This document shows, one piece after another, positions 44,655-53,386 of a stretch of DNA of 64,000 nucleotides. The stretch is from Alkalihalobacillus sp. LMS6 (GTDB lineage Bacteria; Bacillota; Bacilli; Bacillales; Bacillaceae_D). How positions within the stretch are numbered: the stretch's first letter is position 1; the number at the start of each line of letters is the position of its first letter. Position numbers and translations under genes: made by a program. Location of the stretch: the NCBI RefSeq assembly GCF_024362765.1, contig NZ_CP093302.1:2665564-2729563 (forward strand). Reading direction: 5' to 3'. Below the pieces are notes generated by a model, which was not told the DNA's origin, did no database searches, and saw nothing but the letters and a program-made list of their open reading frames with translations.

Positions 44655-45830
44655 TTATATATGTGCCCCAAGCTTCACATGCCCTTTTAATAGATTTCGA
44701 CTAATGATGAGCCGTTGAATCTCGTCAGTCCCATCATAGATTCTCCACAATCTTGCCTCGCGGTACCAGCGCTCAATTGGCAATTCTCGTGTATACCCCA
44801 TGCCTCCATGAATCTGTAATACGCGATCAATAATGTCGTTTCCTTTTGTTGCCCCATAAAGTTTGGCAATTGAAGCTAAGTGGCGATTATCTTCTCCAAG
44901 ATCAAGTGTGTAAGCTGCGTTTAAGACGAGCCAGCGCGCCGCTTCTAGTTCAACGGCAGAATCTGCAATTTGCCATTGAATCGCTTGGCGTGTTGCAATC
45001 GGTTTTCCAAAGGTTTTTCGATCGTTGGCGTAGTCAATTGCCATGTTTAGTAAGCGTTCAGAAGCGCCCACTGCTCTTGCTCCAACAATCCAGCGTGCGA
45101 AACCGATCCACTCTAGCCCTAAATCATAGCCACGGTGTAAGTCCCCTAGAATATTTTCTTCAGGTACGCGAACATTATCAAAAAATAATGACGCTGGCCC
45201 CCATTCTCCCATCGTATGGATATATTGAGATGTCCAACCCATGGATCGATCCACAATAAAGCATGTTACGCCATGACGCCCTTTGGTTTCATGGGCTTCT
45301 TTATCAGTTACGGCAATCACCATAACAAAATCAGCGTCATTTCCACCTGTAATGAACGTTTTTTCACCGTTTAAGATCCACTCATTCCCGTCTTTAACAG
45401 CAGTCATTTTAATATTTTGTGTATCCGACCCTGCACCTGGCTCAGTCATCGCAAAACACGATTTCTTCTCGCCATTAATGGTTGGCAGCAAGTATTGTTT
45501 TTTTTGCGTTTCATTCGCTCGGTAAAGAATGTTGTCTGCACTACCACCAAATTTAAACGGCACGAATGTTTTAGAAGTCTCCATCGTTAAGAGCGCCAGC
45601 ATCATCTGACCTAAATTAGCGCCTCCATATTCTTCTGGCGTATTAATGCCCCAAAAGCCCATCTGTTTTGCTTTTTCTTGTAATTCATTTGTCTTCTCTT
45701 CAGAAAGACTTGGTTTCCCATTTAATTCATTTCGGAGTACTTCGTTTTCGAGCGGCATTAATTCCTTCTCTACAAACCGGCGGATCGTTTGTTGAACCAT
45801 TCGTTGCTCTTCATTTAATCGTAAGTCCAT
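44655..45830 (-). CDS. Acyl-CoA dehydrogenase
   Basis: 391-aa FAD enzyme; first oxidation of beta-oxidation. The signature FAMTEPGAGSD (~128-138) and WILNGEKTFITGG (~160) are clear, as is the C-terminal GGMGYTRELPIERWYREAR. The medium-chain catalytic glutamate (YEGT) is Asp here (IYDGTDEIQR). So either the base lies elsewhere, as in isovaleryl- or long-chain-type enzymes, or the activity is unusual. The start ATG 45828-45830 sits behind GGGGGAA; the ATG 15 bases upstream has no RBS. Confidence 0.9.
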   Translation of the reverse strand: MDLRLNEEQRMVQQTIRRFVEKELMPLENEVLRNELNGKPSLSEEKTNELQEKAKQMGFWGINTPEEYGGANLGQMMLALLTMETSKTFVPFKFGGSADNILYRANETQKKQYLLPTINGEKKSCFAMTEPGAGSDTQNIKMTAVKDGNEWILNGEKTFITGGNDADFVMVIAVTDKEAHETKGRHGVTCFIVDRSMGWTSQYIHTMGEWGPASLFFDNVRVPEENILGDLHRGYDLGLEWIGFARWIVGARAVGASERLLNMAIDYANDRKTFGKPIATRQAIQWQIADSAVELEAARWLVLNAAYTLDLGEDNRHLASIAKLYGATKGNDIIDRVLQIHGGMGYTRELPIERWYREARLWRIYDGTDEIQRLIISRNLLKGHVKLGAHI

Positions 45831-45848
45831 CGAGTATTCCCCCATCTA

Positions 45849-47048
45849 TTAGTCTTGTACGGTTAACACAACTTCCCCATCTTCAATAACAGCCATTGTA
45901 AATGAAGTGACCATTCCACCACCTTCATCAATTTCTGGCACATCATACAGCTGATATTCTGGCGGAACTTCTTTTAAGCCTTCATTTAAATGAGCGCGAA
46001 TTTCATAGGCATCAGTTGCTGTTCCAGCTGCTTTCATCGCTTCCGTCAAAATATATATCGAGAAATAATGATACCCGGCTTCTGAGCCTGGTACTTTATC
46101 GTATCGTTCTTCATATTTATCAATAAAAGCTGCATTGCCTTCATGACGATTGTAGCTAAGAGGAGCGACGCCAACCGACCCTTCTAATTCAGTTAAATCG
46201 CCATCAAAAACGTTCGCAATTTCATCTAGCTTTGCCTGCTCCATAATGAGAAAGCCACCCTCAAATCCTAATTCTCTTGCTTGTTTCATCACTTGACCTG
46301 TTGGTTCTGATGATCCACCAACAAATAATACGTCTGGATCATCACGCAAAGCATTTGTCACGATTGTAAAAAAATCAGTATCTTTACTGAAATCTACGGT
46401 TCCGTCGTAAACAATCTCCCCGCCCATCGCCTCCCAATGTGGACGTAGCTCATCGGCCCAATCTAAACCATATTGAGTATTCGTTGGCAGCATCGCTATT
46501 TTTGGACCGAATCGTTCCATTTGGTATGATGCAAACGGGTCCACATAATGATCATAGGTCGGTGGTAAACGATACGTTAACCCGTTGTCTTGCTGCGTAA
46601 TATCTGGTTCACTCGAAAAAGCTGCTAATAAAAATTCTTCTTGCTCGTTAAACACTTGAGTTGCAAAAATGCCGCCACTATGAGGAACATAAATGATTGG
46701 TGTATCGTATTCTTGAACGAGTCTACGCGTATTCGCTCCTGTTTCATTCGGCAAATACTTGTCATCTAGCGTGACAACATTCAAGGAATGCGTTTCCCCT
46801 GCAACATCAATTCCGCCAGCTTCATTAATTTCATCAACTGCCATCGTTAACCCACTTAACGCATTTTGACCGTAATAAGCAGCGGAACCTGATAATGGTC
46901 CACTAAAACCGATATGAATCACTTCGGTTCCTTCAATGGTTGTTGAGGTTACATCTCCTTCCACTTCCCCCTCCGCTCCCTCGTTTGCTTGGCACGCGCT
47001 TAGGAAGAGACTTGCTAGACCTAATGCTAACCATGTTCTCGTTTTCAT
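45849..47048 (-). CDS. ABC transporter substrate-binding lipoprotein (LivJ/K-like, type I)
   Basis: 399 aa. Lipoprotein signal: MKTRT, hydrophobic stretch, lipobox LSAC with Cys near residue 19, then an acidic linker (EGAEGEVEGD). A two-lobe Leu/Ile/Val-binding fold follows, starting IGFSGPLSGSAAYYG. This family binds branched-chain amino acids, short amides or carboxylates, including aromatic acids. Given the acyl-CoA ligase in the same operon, a carboxylic acid ligand is likelier than an amino acid. RBS AAAGGAGA before ATG 47046-47048. Confidence 0.9.
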   Translation of the reverse strand: MKTRTWLALGLASLFLSACQANEGAEGEVEGDVTSTTIEGTEVIHIGFSGPLSGSAAYYGQNALSGLTMAVDEINEAGGIDVAGETHSLNVVTLDDKYLPNETGANTRRLVQEYDTPIIYVPHSGGIFATQVFNEQEEFLLAAFSSEPDITQQDNGLTYRLPPTYDHYVDPFASYQMERFGPKIAMLPTNTQYGLDWADELRPHWEAMGGEIVYDGTVDFSKDTDFFTIVTNALRDDPDVLFVGGSSEPTGQVMKQARELGFEGGFLIMEQAKLDEIANVFDGDLTELEGSVGVAPLSYNRHEGNAAFIDKYEERYDKVPGSEAGYHYFSIYILTEAMKAAGTATDAYEIRAHLNEGLKEVPPEYQLYDVPEIDEGGGMVTSFTMAVIEDGEVVLTVQD

Positions 47049-47068
47049 TGACCGATCTCCTTTCATTG

Positions 47069-47773
47069 CTAGGCTCCAATATACGCTTTTCGGACATCAT
47101 CATTAGCGAGAAGTTCCGTTTTTGTCCCTTCTAACACGACGCGTCCATTTTCAATGACATAGCCACGATCGGCAATTTTCAACGCCGCATTCGCATTTTG
47201 TTCCGCTAGAAGTACCGTTGTTCCAGCTTCATTCACCGTTTTGATCACGTCCAATACTTGCTCCACAATTAATGGAGCCAAGCCAATGGATGGTTCATCA
47301 AACAAAATTAACTGTGGTTTAGCCATCATCGCTCGCCCAATTGCTAACATTTGCTGTTGGCCGCCGCTTAGAGAACCTGCTGGATCTGCTTTTTTCTCTT
47401 CCAAGATCGGAAAGAGTTGATACACATAGGCAAGCGATTCCGTCATTTGCTTTTTTTCTTTTATCACGTAAGCACCCATTTTTAAATTTTCCAATACCGT
47501 CATTTCAGGAAATAACTTCCTACCTTCTGGACAAAGGACAATCCCTTGTTTGACGAGCTGGCTTGGCGAGAGACCAGAGATCTTCTTTTCTTTCCACGAA
47601 ATAAATCCTTCTTCTAGTGGAGTCAATCCACTGATTGCTCGAAAAAGCGTACTTTTCCCTGCGCCATTGGCACCTAACAGAACAACGAGTTCCCCCTTCT
47701 CCACTACCATTTCAATCTCTTTAAGTGCTTCATATTGACCATATTTAACCGCAATCGTTGAAAGCCTAAGCAT
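47069..47773 (-). CDS. LivF-like ABC transporter ATPase
   Basis: 234 aa. Walker A GANGAGKST (~34-42), Q-loop region, signature SLSGGQQQM (~134), Walker B LILFDEPS (~155), and the LivF-typical GLAPLIVEQV. It pairs with the LivG-like ATPase. The ATG lies one base after the livG stop, with a GGAGGCGG RBS inside livG, so it is translationally coupled. Part of the operon-encoded LivHMGF/K importer. Confidence 0.93.
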   Translation of the reverse strand: MLRLSTIAVKYGQYEALKEIEMVVEKGELVVLLGANGAGKSTLFRAISGLTPLEEGFISWKEKKISGLSPSQLVKQGIVLCPEGRKLFPEMTVLENLKMGAYVIKEKKQMTESLAYVYQLFPILEEKKADPAGSLSGGQQQMLAIGRAMMAKPQLILFDEPSIGLAPLIVEQVLDVIKTVNEAGTTVLLAEQNANAALKIADRGYVIENGRVVLEGTKTELLANDDVRKAYIGA

Positions 47774-47774
47774 G

Positions 47775-48533
47775 TTAAGATCCGCCTCCTAAATACGCTT
47801 CAATCACTGCAGGATTTTGGCGAATGTCTTCTGGCTTACCTTCAGCAATTTTTTTACCGTAATTAATGACGATGACATGATCAGCTAATTCCATAACCAT
47901 CTTCATTTTGTGCTCAATCAAACAAACCGTCAGGCCTGTGTTAATCATTTTTCGTATTAATTGAGCTAATCCATCCGTCTCTTCAGGGTTCACTCCGGCA
48001 GCTGGTTCATCTAAAAACACAATCTCTGGTCCCGTTGCAAGGGCTAATGCAATCGCAATTCGCTTCTTCGCTTCTTGAGAAATGTCAGCAATCAGTTGAT
48101 CTTTTCGATCTAATAACCCAACAAACGCTAAGACTTCTTCCGCCTTTTTTCTTGATAAAGCTTCTTCTTTTCTTAAACGAGGGGTTCGAAAGATCGTATC
48201 TAGTACATTTGATTTTGTCCGTAGTCGATTTCCGATGATGAGATTATCAAAAACTGTGGCGTTTTCAAAAAGCTTTGTTGACTGAAATGTGCGTGCAATC
48301 CCGAGCTTTGCGACTTGGTGAGGTTTACGTTTAGTGATGTCTTCATTTTTATACATCACTTGCCCTTGACTTACTGGATAATAGCCACTCATTAGATTAA
48401 ATAAGGTTGATTTCCCTGCACCATTGGGACCGATAATGGCGGTTAATTTATTTTCCTCTACTCCGATATCCATTTGATTAACAGCCGTTAGCCCACCAAA
48501 TCGTTTTGTTAAGCCTTTCGTTTCTAAGATCAA
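47775..48533 (-). CDS. LivG-like ABC transporter ATPase with variant signature motif
   Basis: 252 aa. Walker A GPNGAGKST (~34-42), the LivG landmark GIARTFQ (~84) and Walker B IVFLDEPAAGVNPEE (~164) are normal. The ABC signature LSGGQ/LSYGQ reads ISQEAKKR. Related variants (LSQEA...) occur in a subset of LivG proteins, so the gene is probably functional. Its start overlaps the livM stop by four bases. Confidence 0.92.
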   Translation of the reverse strand: MILETKGLTKRFGGLTAVNQMDIGVEENKLTAIIGPNGAGKSTLFNLMSGYYPVSQGQVMYKNEDITKRKPHQVAKLGIARTFQSTKLFENATVFDNLIIGNRLRTKSNVLDTIFRTPRLRKEEALSRKKAEEVLAFVGLLDRKDQLIADISQEAKKRIAIALALATGPEIVFLDEPAAGVNPEETDGLAQLIRKMINTGLTVCLIEHKMKMVMELADHVIVINYGKKIAEGKPEDIRQNPAVIEAYLGGGS

Positions 48534-49522
48534 ATGGATTCCCCCTTTTGCTCGCTATACGCTTTCTGCTTGTTTTTGCGCATTTTACGTCGTTGTAAAA
48601 ATTGTTGAATCCCGCCAACAATCCCTTTTGGATAAAAGATAACTAAAAGAACGAGTAGCGGTCCGAATACGATCATCCGGTACTCTTCCATAAACTGAAG
48701 GCCTTGTGTTAATACAACGATTAACAGTGTTCCTACTAATGGACCAAACAACGTCCCAATTCCACCGACGATTAAGTAGGTGAGCATATCAAATGTCATC
48801 ATCGTGTACGAGAGGTCCGGACCAATAAACCGTACAGTCGATGCATACAAAGCCCCTGCGACACCTGCTAATAGTGTCGATAAGACAAAGGAAATTAACT
48901 TTTGCTTCATCGTATTAATTCCAATTGTTTGCGCAAGGTCTTCAGAATTGCGGATTGCCATGTACGTTCTACCAACCAATGAAGTAGCGATCCCTTTCAC
49001 AAATAAAATTGTAAGCAAAAGAAACAGTAACACTAAATAATAGGTGCCTATTCCACTATCAAACGAAAGTGGTCCAATTGCTGTTGGAGCAGGTATACCA
49101 ATCAGGCCTCTAACCCCTCCGGTTAATTCATCCCATTGATAGATCACCAAATAGATAATATAGCCTACACATAATGTGTAAATGGCAAAGAAATGTTCTT
49201 TTGTACGTAAAGCCACTAAACCAACAAGTAAACCAATGGTTGTTGTAATGGCAATTGCACATAGAAACGCGACCCAAAATGGCATGCCGACATCCACTGT
49301 TAAAATCCCTAATGAATAGGCCCCTATCGCAAAGAAACCAGCGTGAGCAAGCGATAATTGACCTGTATACCCTCCAATAATATTCATCCCGTACACCGCG
49401 ATTGACCAGATAAACGCAATGGTTAACACATAAATGAAATATTGATTCGAGGTTAGTAATGGAAACACGAGAGCAATGCCAACGAACACGCCAGGTAGAA
49501 CGAATGATTTCGCGTTACGCAT
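48530..49522 (-). CDS. LivM-like ABC transporter permease
   Basis: 330 aa, about nine membrane helices, with the LivM-type GGYTGQLSLAHAGFFAIGAY (~46-65) and an inner-membrane EAA-like coupling region (RTYMAIRNSEDLAQTIGIN). The C-terminus is basic. The start ATG 49520-49522, behind AAGGGGG, overlaps the end of livH by eight bases. With LivH it forms the membrane channel. Confidence 0.92.
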   Translation of the reverse strand: MRNAKSFVLPGVFVGIALVFPLLTSNQYFIYVLTIAFIWSIAVYGMNIIGGYTGQLSLAHAGFFAIGAYSLGILTVDVGMPFWVAFLCAIAITTTIGLLVGLVALRTKEHFFAIYTLCVGYIIYLVIYQWDELTGGVRGLIGIPAPTAIGPLSFDSGIGTYYLVLLFLLLTILFVKGIATSLVGRTYMAIRNSEDLAQTIGINTMKQKLISFVLSTLLAGVAGALYASTVRFIGPDLSYTMMTFDMLTYLIVGGIGTLFGPLVGTLLIVVLTQGLQFMEEYRMIVFGPLLVLLVIFYPKGIVGGIQQFLQRRKMRKNKQKAYSEQKGESI

Positions 49523-50390
49523 TTGCGTGTGCCCCCTTTTTAGCAAATAACCCTTGCGGACGCATCGTTAAAATGAACACTAACAAAACGAAAGCAATTA
49601 GATCGCTATACGTACTTGAAATAAAGGTTGCGCCCAAACTCTCTGTAATTCCGAGAATATAGCCACCAACGATTGCACCAGGAATACTCCCCATTCCACC
49701 GATAATAATAATGACGAATGCTTTTAAAATGACAAGATGACCCATGCCTGGATACACAAGATTAATAGGCGATGCAATGGAAGCGGCGACCGCGGCTAAT
49801 GCACCTGAAATAAAAAATGTTAACAAGGCGACTTTATTTGCATTCACTCCAACTAGAAATGCACCTTCGCGATTTTGCGACATTGCGACAATAGCAGATC
49901 CAGTTTTCGTCTTTTTCAAAAAGAGCTGAAGTAAAATCATAACAATGACCGCAGCAAAGATAATTAAAATCCGTTGTTGCGTGACGGTAATACCTAGAAT
50001 GGAGACGACCTCGGTGAACGGTGTTGTAACAGATCGATATTCTGCTCCCCATATAAGTTGAACGAGTGCTTCTAAAAATAATAAAACACCAATAGCTGCT
50101 ATCTTGTCATGAATAGGTGGCGAATGACGTAAAGGATGGAATACAAGCCTTTGCATCAACATTGCTAGCACGCCTACAACCAAAATGGCAATAAACATTG
50201 CGACGAAATAGGGAACGCCAAGTGAAGTCATTGAAAGCAATGTAATATAACCACCGACCATGTAAAGAGCACCATGCGCAAAGTTCGGGATGTGCAGAAT
50301 TCCATAGACGAGCGTTAATCCTAAAGCCACTAAACTATACACACTTCCGACCGTTAAACCATTGACAATTTGTTGGAGTAAAACGTCCAT
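49515..50390 (-). CDS. LivH-like ABC transporter permease
   Basis: 291 aa, about eight membrane helices. The N-terminal QQIVNGLTVGSVYSLVALGL and IPNFAHGALYMVGGY are LivH hallmarks. A cytoplasmic coupling region (KTGSAIVAMSQNREGAFLVGV split, ~160-180) should contact the ATPases. RBS GAAGGAGGA, ATG. It follows the acyl-CoA ligase by 16 bases. Confidence 0.92.
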   Translation of the reverse strand: MDVLLQQIVNGLTVGSVYSLVALGLTLVYGILHIPNFAHGALYMVGGYITLLSMTSLGVPYFVAMFIAILVVGVLAMLMQRLVFHPLRHSPPIHDKIAAIGVLLFLEALVQLIWGAEYRSVTTPFTEVVSILGITVTQQRILIIFAAVIVMILLQLFLKKTKTGSAIVAMSQNREGAFLVGVNANKVALLTFFISGALAAVAASIASPINLVYPGMGHLVILKAFVIIIIGGMGSIPGAIVGGYILGITESLGATFISSTYSDLIAFVLLVFILTMRPQGLFAKKGAHANA

Positions 50391-50406
50391 TTACGTCCTC
50401 CTTCTC

Positions 50407-51966
50407 CTATGGGTTGACTTCTTCAATTAGCTTTCGTTTTAAAATTTTCCCTACAGCTGTTTTTGGGAAAGCTCCTTCAAACTGAATGAACTTTGGAACT
50501 TTGTAAGGCGATAAGTACAAGCGACAATGATTAAGCACTTCTGACTCTGATAGGAGACTGCCTTCTTTTTTTACTATAAACGCTTTGACAGTCTCTCCTC
50601 TGTAAGCATCTGGTATCCCAACCACTGCTGCCTCAACGACATCATGTAATTGATAAAGAACTTTTTCCACCTCGATTGGGTATACATTGTAACCGCTTGC
50701 AATAATAAGCTCTTTTTTTCTGCCTACAATATAAAAGTAGCCATCTTCATCTTGTTTCGCCAAGTCACCAGTGTACAGCCAGTCATTTCGTAATGTTTGA
50801 GCAGTCTCTACTTCCATACCGAGATACCCTTTCATCACTTGTGGTCCCTTTATAATTAGTTCTCCTACTTCACCATTCTTACGTTCCCTTTGCCCTGTTT
50901 CCATATCGACAATTTTTGCTTCAGTATTGGACACGGTAATGCCAATACTGCCAGGCTTTTGCACACCTTTAAAAGGATTGCGGTGTGTGACTGGAGACGA
51001 CTCTGAAAGGCCATAACCCTCTAACACATCTGCACCAGTTAACGCTTTCCATTTGTAAATCATTTCTACCGGTAGAGGAGCCGATCCACTTGTACAACGC
51101 TGTATTGAAGAGAAATCACTTCCATATTTTTTCGCGTACTGGATAAGCGCCATATACATAGTCGGCACACCTGGAAAACTAGTCGGACGTTCGGTTTCAA
51201 TCACTTTTGCCATTTCAGCTACATCAAACTTCGATAACAATAAAATCGTACTACCACGAAGAAAGCTTGTTGTCATAGCACTCGTCATGCCATAAACGTG
51301 AAATAAAGGGATCGCAGTTAAAACAATTTCTTCTTCCACATCCGTATTCATTGTGACTGAAGACTGATAGGCGTTCGCTACAAGATTAAAATGGGTAAGC
51401 ATCGCGCCTTTTGATCGACCAGTCGTTCCTCCAGTATATTGAATCACTGCTACATCTTCTTTTGGTTGAACAAACGCACTTTTTTGTTGAATCGGTGTGC
51501 TTTTAAGTAAGCGATCAAAGCTTGAAGGCTTATCAAAGGATGTCGTGTATACCCGTTTAACTTGACTACCCTCTCTTATTTCAGAAAAGACGGGTTGCAA
51601 GGATTCATGCAAAATAATCGTGCTTACGTTAGCATCCTGTAAAATATAGAGCAGTTCGTTCGGTCGATACATTGGGTTAATTTGAACGACACTTGCACCA
51701 AGATACATAATAGCAAAGTAACTAATCGGGTACGCTGGCATATTCGGTAGCATTAACGCCACCCGATCCCCTTGCTTCACACCATCTTCTGCTAATCCAT
51801 TTGCGACGCTTAGAACTTGTTGATAAAGTTCATCATAGCGATAAGTCCTGCCGTAAAATGTGAGGGCGATGTTCTGGGAATACGCTTGAACAGCTGTCTC
51901 AAACAAGGTGGAAAGAGAAATGTTTGGAATAACAACATCCTCATATCGGAAGTCGTTCTTATCCAC
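50407..51966 (-). CDS. Acyl-CoA ligase (AMP-forming, ANL superfamily)
   Basis: 519 aa. It activates a carboxylic acid to its CoA thioester after uptake. Adenylation motifs: YTGGTTGRSKGAM (~170), GYGLSES (~320), YTGDLA (~405), and the C-terminal PKTAVGKILKR with the catalytic lysine. The sequence is FadD-like, but chain length or an aromatic substrate cannot be read off. The start is GTG 51964-51966, nine bases after AAAGGA; the ATG 21 bases upstream has no RBS. Confidence 0.9.
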   Translation of the reverse strand: MDKNDFRYEDVVIPNISLSTLFETAVQAYSQNIALTFYGRTYRYDELYQQVLSVANGLAEDGVKQGDRVALMLPNMPAYPISYFAIMYLGASVVQINPMYRPNELLYILQDANVSTIILHESLQPVFSEIREGSQVKRVYTTSFDKPSSFDRLLKSTPIQQKSAFVQPKEDVAVIQYTGGTTGRSKGAMLTHFNLVANAYQSSVTMNTDVEEEIVLTAIPLFHVYGMTSAMTTSFLRGSTILLLSKFDVAEMAKVIETERPTSFPGVPTMYMALIQYAKKYGSDFSSIQRCTSGSAPLPVEMIYKWKALTGADVLEGYGLSESSPVTHRNPFKGVQKPGSIGITVSNTEAKIVDMETGQRERKNGEVGELIIKGPQVMKGYLGMEVETAQTLRNDWLYTGDLAKQDEDGYFYIVGRKKELIIASGYNVYPIEVEKVLYQLHDVVEAAVVGIPDAYRGETVKAFIVKKEGSLLSESEVLNHCRLYLSPYKVPKFIQFEGAFPKTAVGKILKRKLIEEVNP

Positions 51967-52005
51967 ATCATCACATCCTTTCTTCATTTTAAAGACGTTT
52001 GTTAT

Positions 52006-53169
52006 TTACATAGACTCTAATAAAAGTGCAATACCTTGCCCTCCTCCAACGCAAGCGCTTACAATTCCGTTTTTGGCTCCACTTCTTTGCATTTCATAGC
52101 AAAGTTTAGTGATAAGCATCGATCCCGTTGCTGCAATCGGGTGACCATGCGCAATTGCGCCTCCATTGACATTTAATTTGTCCATATCAATGTTTAACTC
52201 TTTATTACATGCAAGTATTTGAGCTGCAAATGCTTCATTTATTTCAACTAAGTCGATGTCTGCTAATGACACATTCGTCTTTTGAAGTAATTTTTGAATA
52301 GCTGGAACAGGACCCATTCCCATCATCGTTGGATGAACACCTGCTACGACCCAATTGACGATTTTCGCTAATGGCTTTAAGCCTCTTTGCTTAGCTTGCG
52401 TTGCTGACATCACAACTAATGCAGCAGCCCCATCGTTCACACCAGAAGCATTTCCTGCTGTTACCGTTCCATTTTGCTTAAACACCGGTTTTAATTGACT
52501 TAATCGTTCAATGTTTGAATTTGGTCGTGGATGCTCATCTTCTTTAAATACAGTCAACCCTTTTTGAGAAGGGACATGTAATGAAATGATTTGTTCTTCA
52601 AAAAAACCATTTTCCATTGCATGAGCCATCCGCATTTGACTTTGAAGTGCATATTGATCTTGCTCTTGTCTAGAAATATTGTAGAAATCAGCGACGGTTT
52701 CTGCTGTAATCCCCATTGGAGGATCGCCAATCGATTCAGGTGATAATCTTCGTTTTAAAAACGAAGGTGGAAGACGATCAAATGGTTTTTCTTGGGGTGC
52801 CATTAAATAAGGGGACCGTGTCATACTCTCTGTTCCACCAGCGATGTAAATCTGCTGTTCATTTAGCTTTACATGATCACTAGCAAGAGCAACACTATTA
52901 ATTCCTGATCCACACTGACGATCTACAGTTAAGCCTGCAACTTCAACGGGTAAACCTGCTTGCAGTAAGCTGACTCTCGCCATATTTCCACCGCCGGCTA
53001 AACAATTTCCAAACACTACATCTTCCACTTCATTTCCATCCACTTCAGCACGCTTTAACGCTTCTTTCATAACGATGGCGCCAAACTCATAGGGCTCCAT
53101 TTTTGCAAGACTTCCTCCAAAACGTGCGATTGGTGTACGTACAGCTGACACGATAACAGCTTCGACCAT
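52006..53169 (-). CDS. Acetyl-CoA acyltransferase (thiolase)
   Basis: 387 aa, thiolytic cleavage of 3-oxoacyl-CoA. Complete active site: nucleophilic Cys in DRQCGSGIN (~87), NEAFAA (~308), His in [14 protein letters not shown] (~340) and the second Cys in SACVGGGQG (~373). First gene of the large operon, with a sigma-54 promoter 38-53 bases upstream of its ATG. RBS AAAGGAGA. Confidence 0.93.
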   Translation of the reverse strand: MVEAVIVSAVRTPIARFGGSLAKMEPYEFGAIVMKEALKRAEVDGNEVEDVVFGNCLAGGGNMARVSLLQAGLPVEVAGLTVDRQCGSGINSVALASDHVKLNEQQIYIAGGTESMTRSPYLMAPQEKPFDRLPPSFLKRRLSPESIGDPPMGITAETVADFYNISRQEQDQYALQSQMRMAHAMENGFFEEQIISLHVPSQKGLTVFKEDEHPRPNSNIERLSQLKPVFKQNGTVTAGNASGVNDGAAALVVMSATQAKQRGLKPLAKIVNWVVAGVHPTMMGMGPVPAIQKLLQKTNVSLADIDLVEINEAFAAQILACNKELNIDMDKLNVNGGAIAHGHPIAATGSMLITKLCYEMQRSGAKNGIVSACVGGGQGIALLLESM

Positions 53170-53206
53170 TTTATCTCTCCTTTAACTGATCTCGTATAAG
53201 GACATA

Positions 53207-53222
53207 TGCAAGACCTATGCCA
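53207..53222 (-). promoter_or_regulatory. sigma-54 (-24/-12) promoter of the large catabolic operon
   Basis: Minus strand TGGCATAGGTCTTGCA. GG and GC are ten bases apart, and TGGCA and TTGCA are both exact. The predicted start is near 53196, with RBS AAAGGAG at about 53177-53183. The rest of the gap up to 53332 holds the shared TTGAGTCA element (53275-53302), a cre-like core and A/T-rich DNA. Confidence 0.85.
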
Positions 53223-53274
53223 AGAAGAAAAAGTCCATACGTATAGGCAACTTCATTAAGATTTTTTTAAGTAA

Positions 53275-53302
53275 CGCTTGAAATGATGCAAGAATGACTC
53301 AA
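53275..53302 (-). promoter_or_regulatory. Shared upstream element of the sigma-54 regulon (with cre-like core)
   Basis: On the minus strand TTGAGTCATTCTTGCATCAT (continuing to 53275) aligns with the block at 41852-41879: 19 of the first 22 bases are identical, including TTGAGTCA. It sits ~55-80 bases upstream of the -24 element, where an activator would bind. TTTCAAGCGTTACTT, at its promoter-proximal end, also resembles a CcpA cre site (AAGCGTTAC core). Confidence 0.5.
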
Positions 53303-53331
53303 TTAATTCGTTTTTAAATCACTTTTTTAAC

Positions 53332-53375
53332 AAAAAAACGTCCCCCGCTGCGCATAAGCACAGTGAGGGAACGTT
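53332..53375 (-). terminator. Terminator of ccpA
   Basis: Minus strand: long stem (AACGTTCCCTC... with ...GGGGGACGTT, small mismatches) and a T7 run. It separates ccpA from the sigma-54 operon. Confidence 0.85.
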
Positions 53376-53386
53376 TCAAAAACCAT

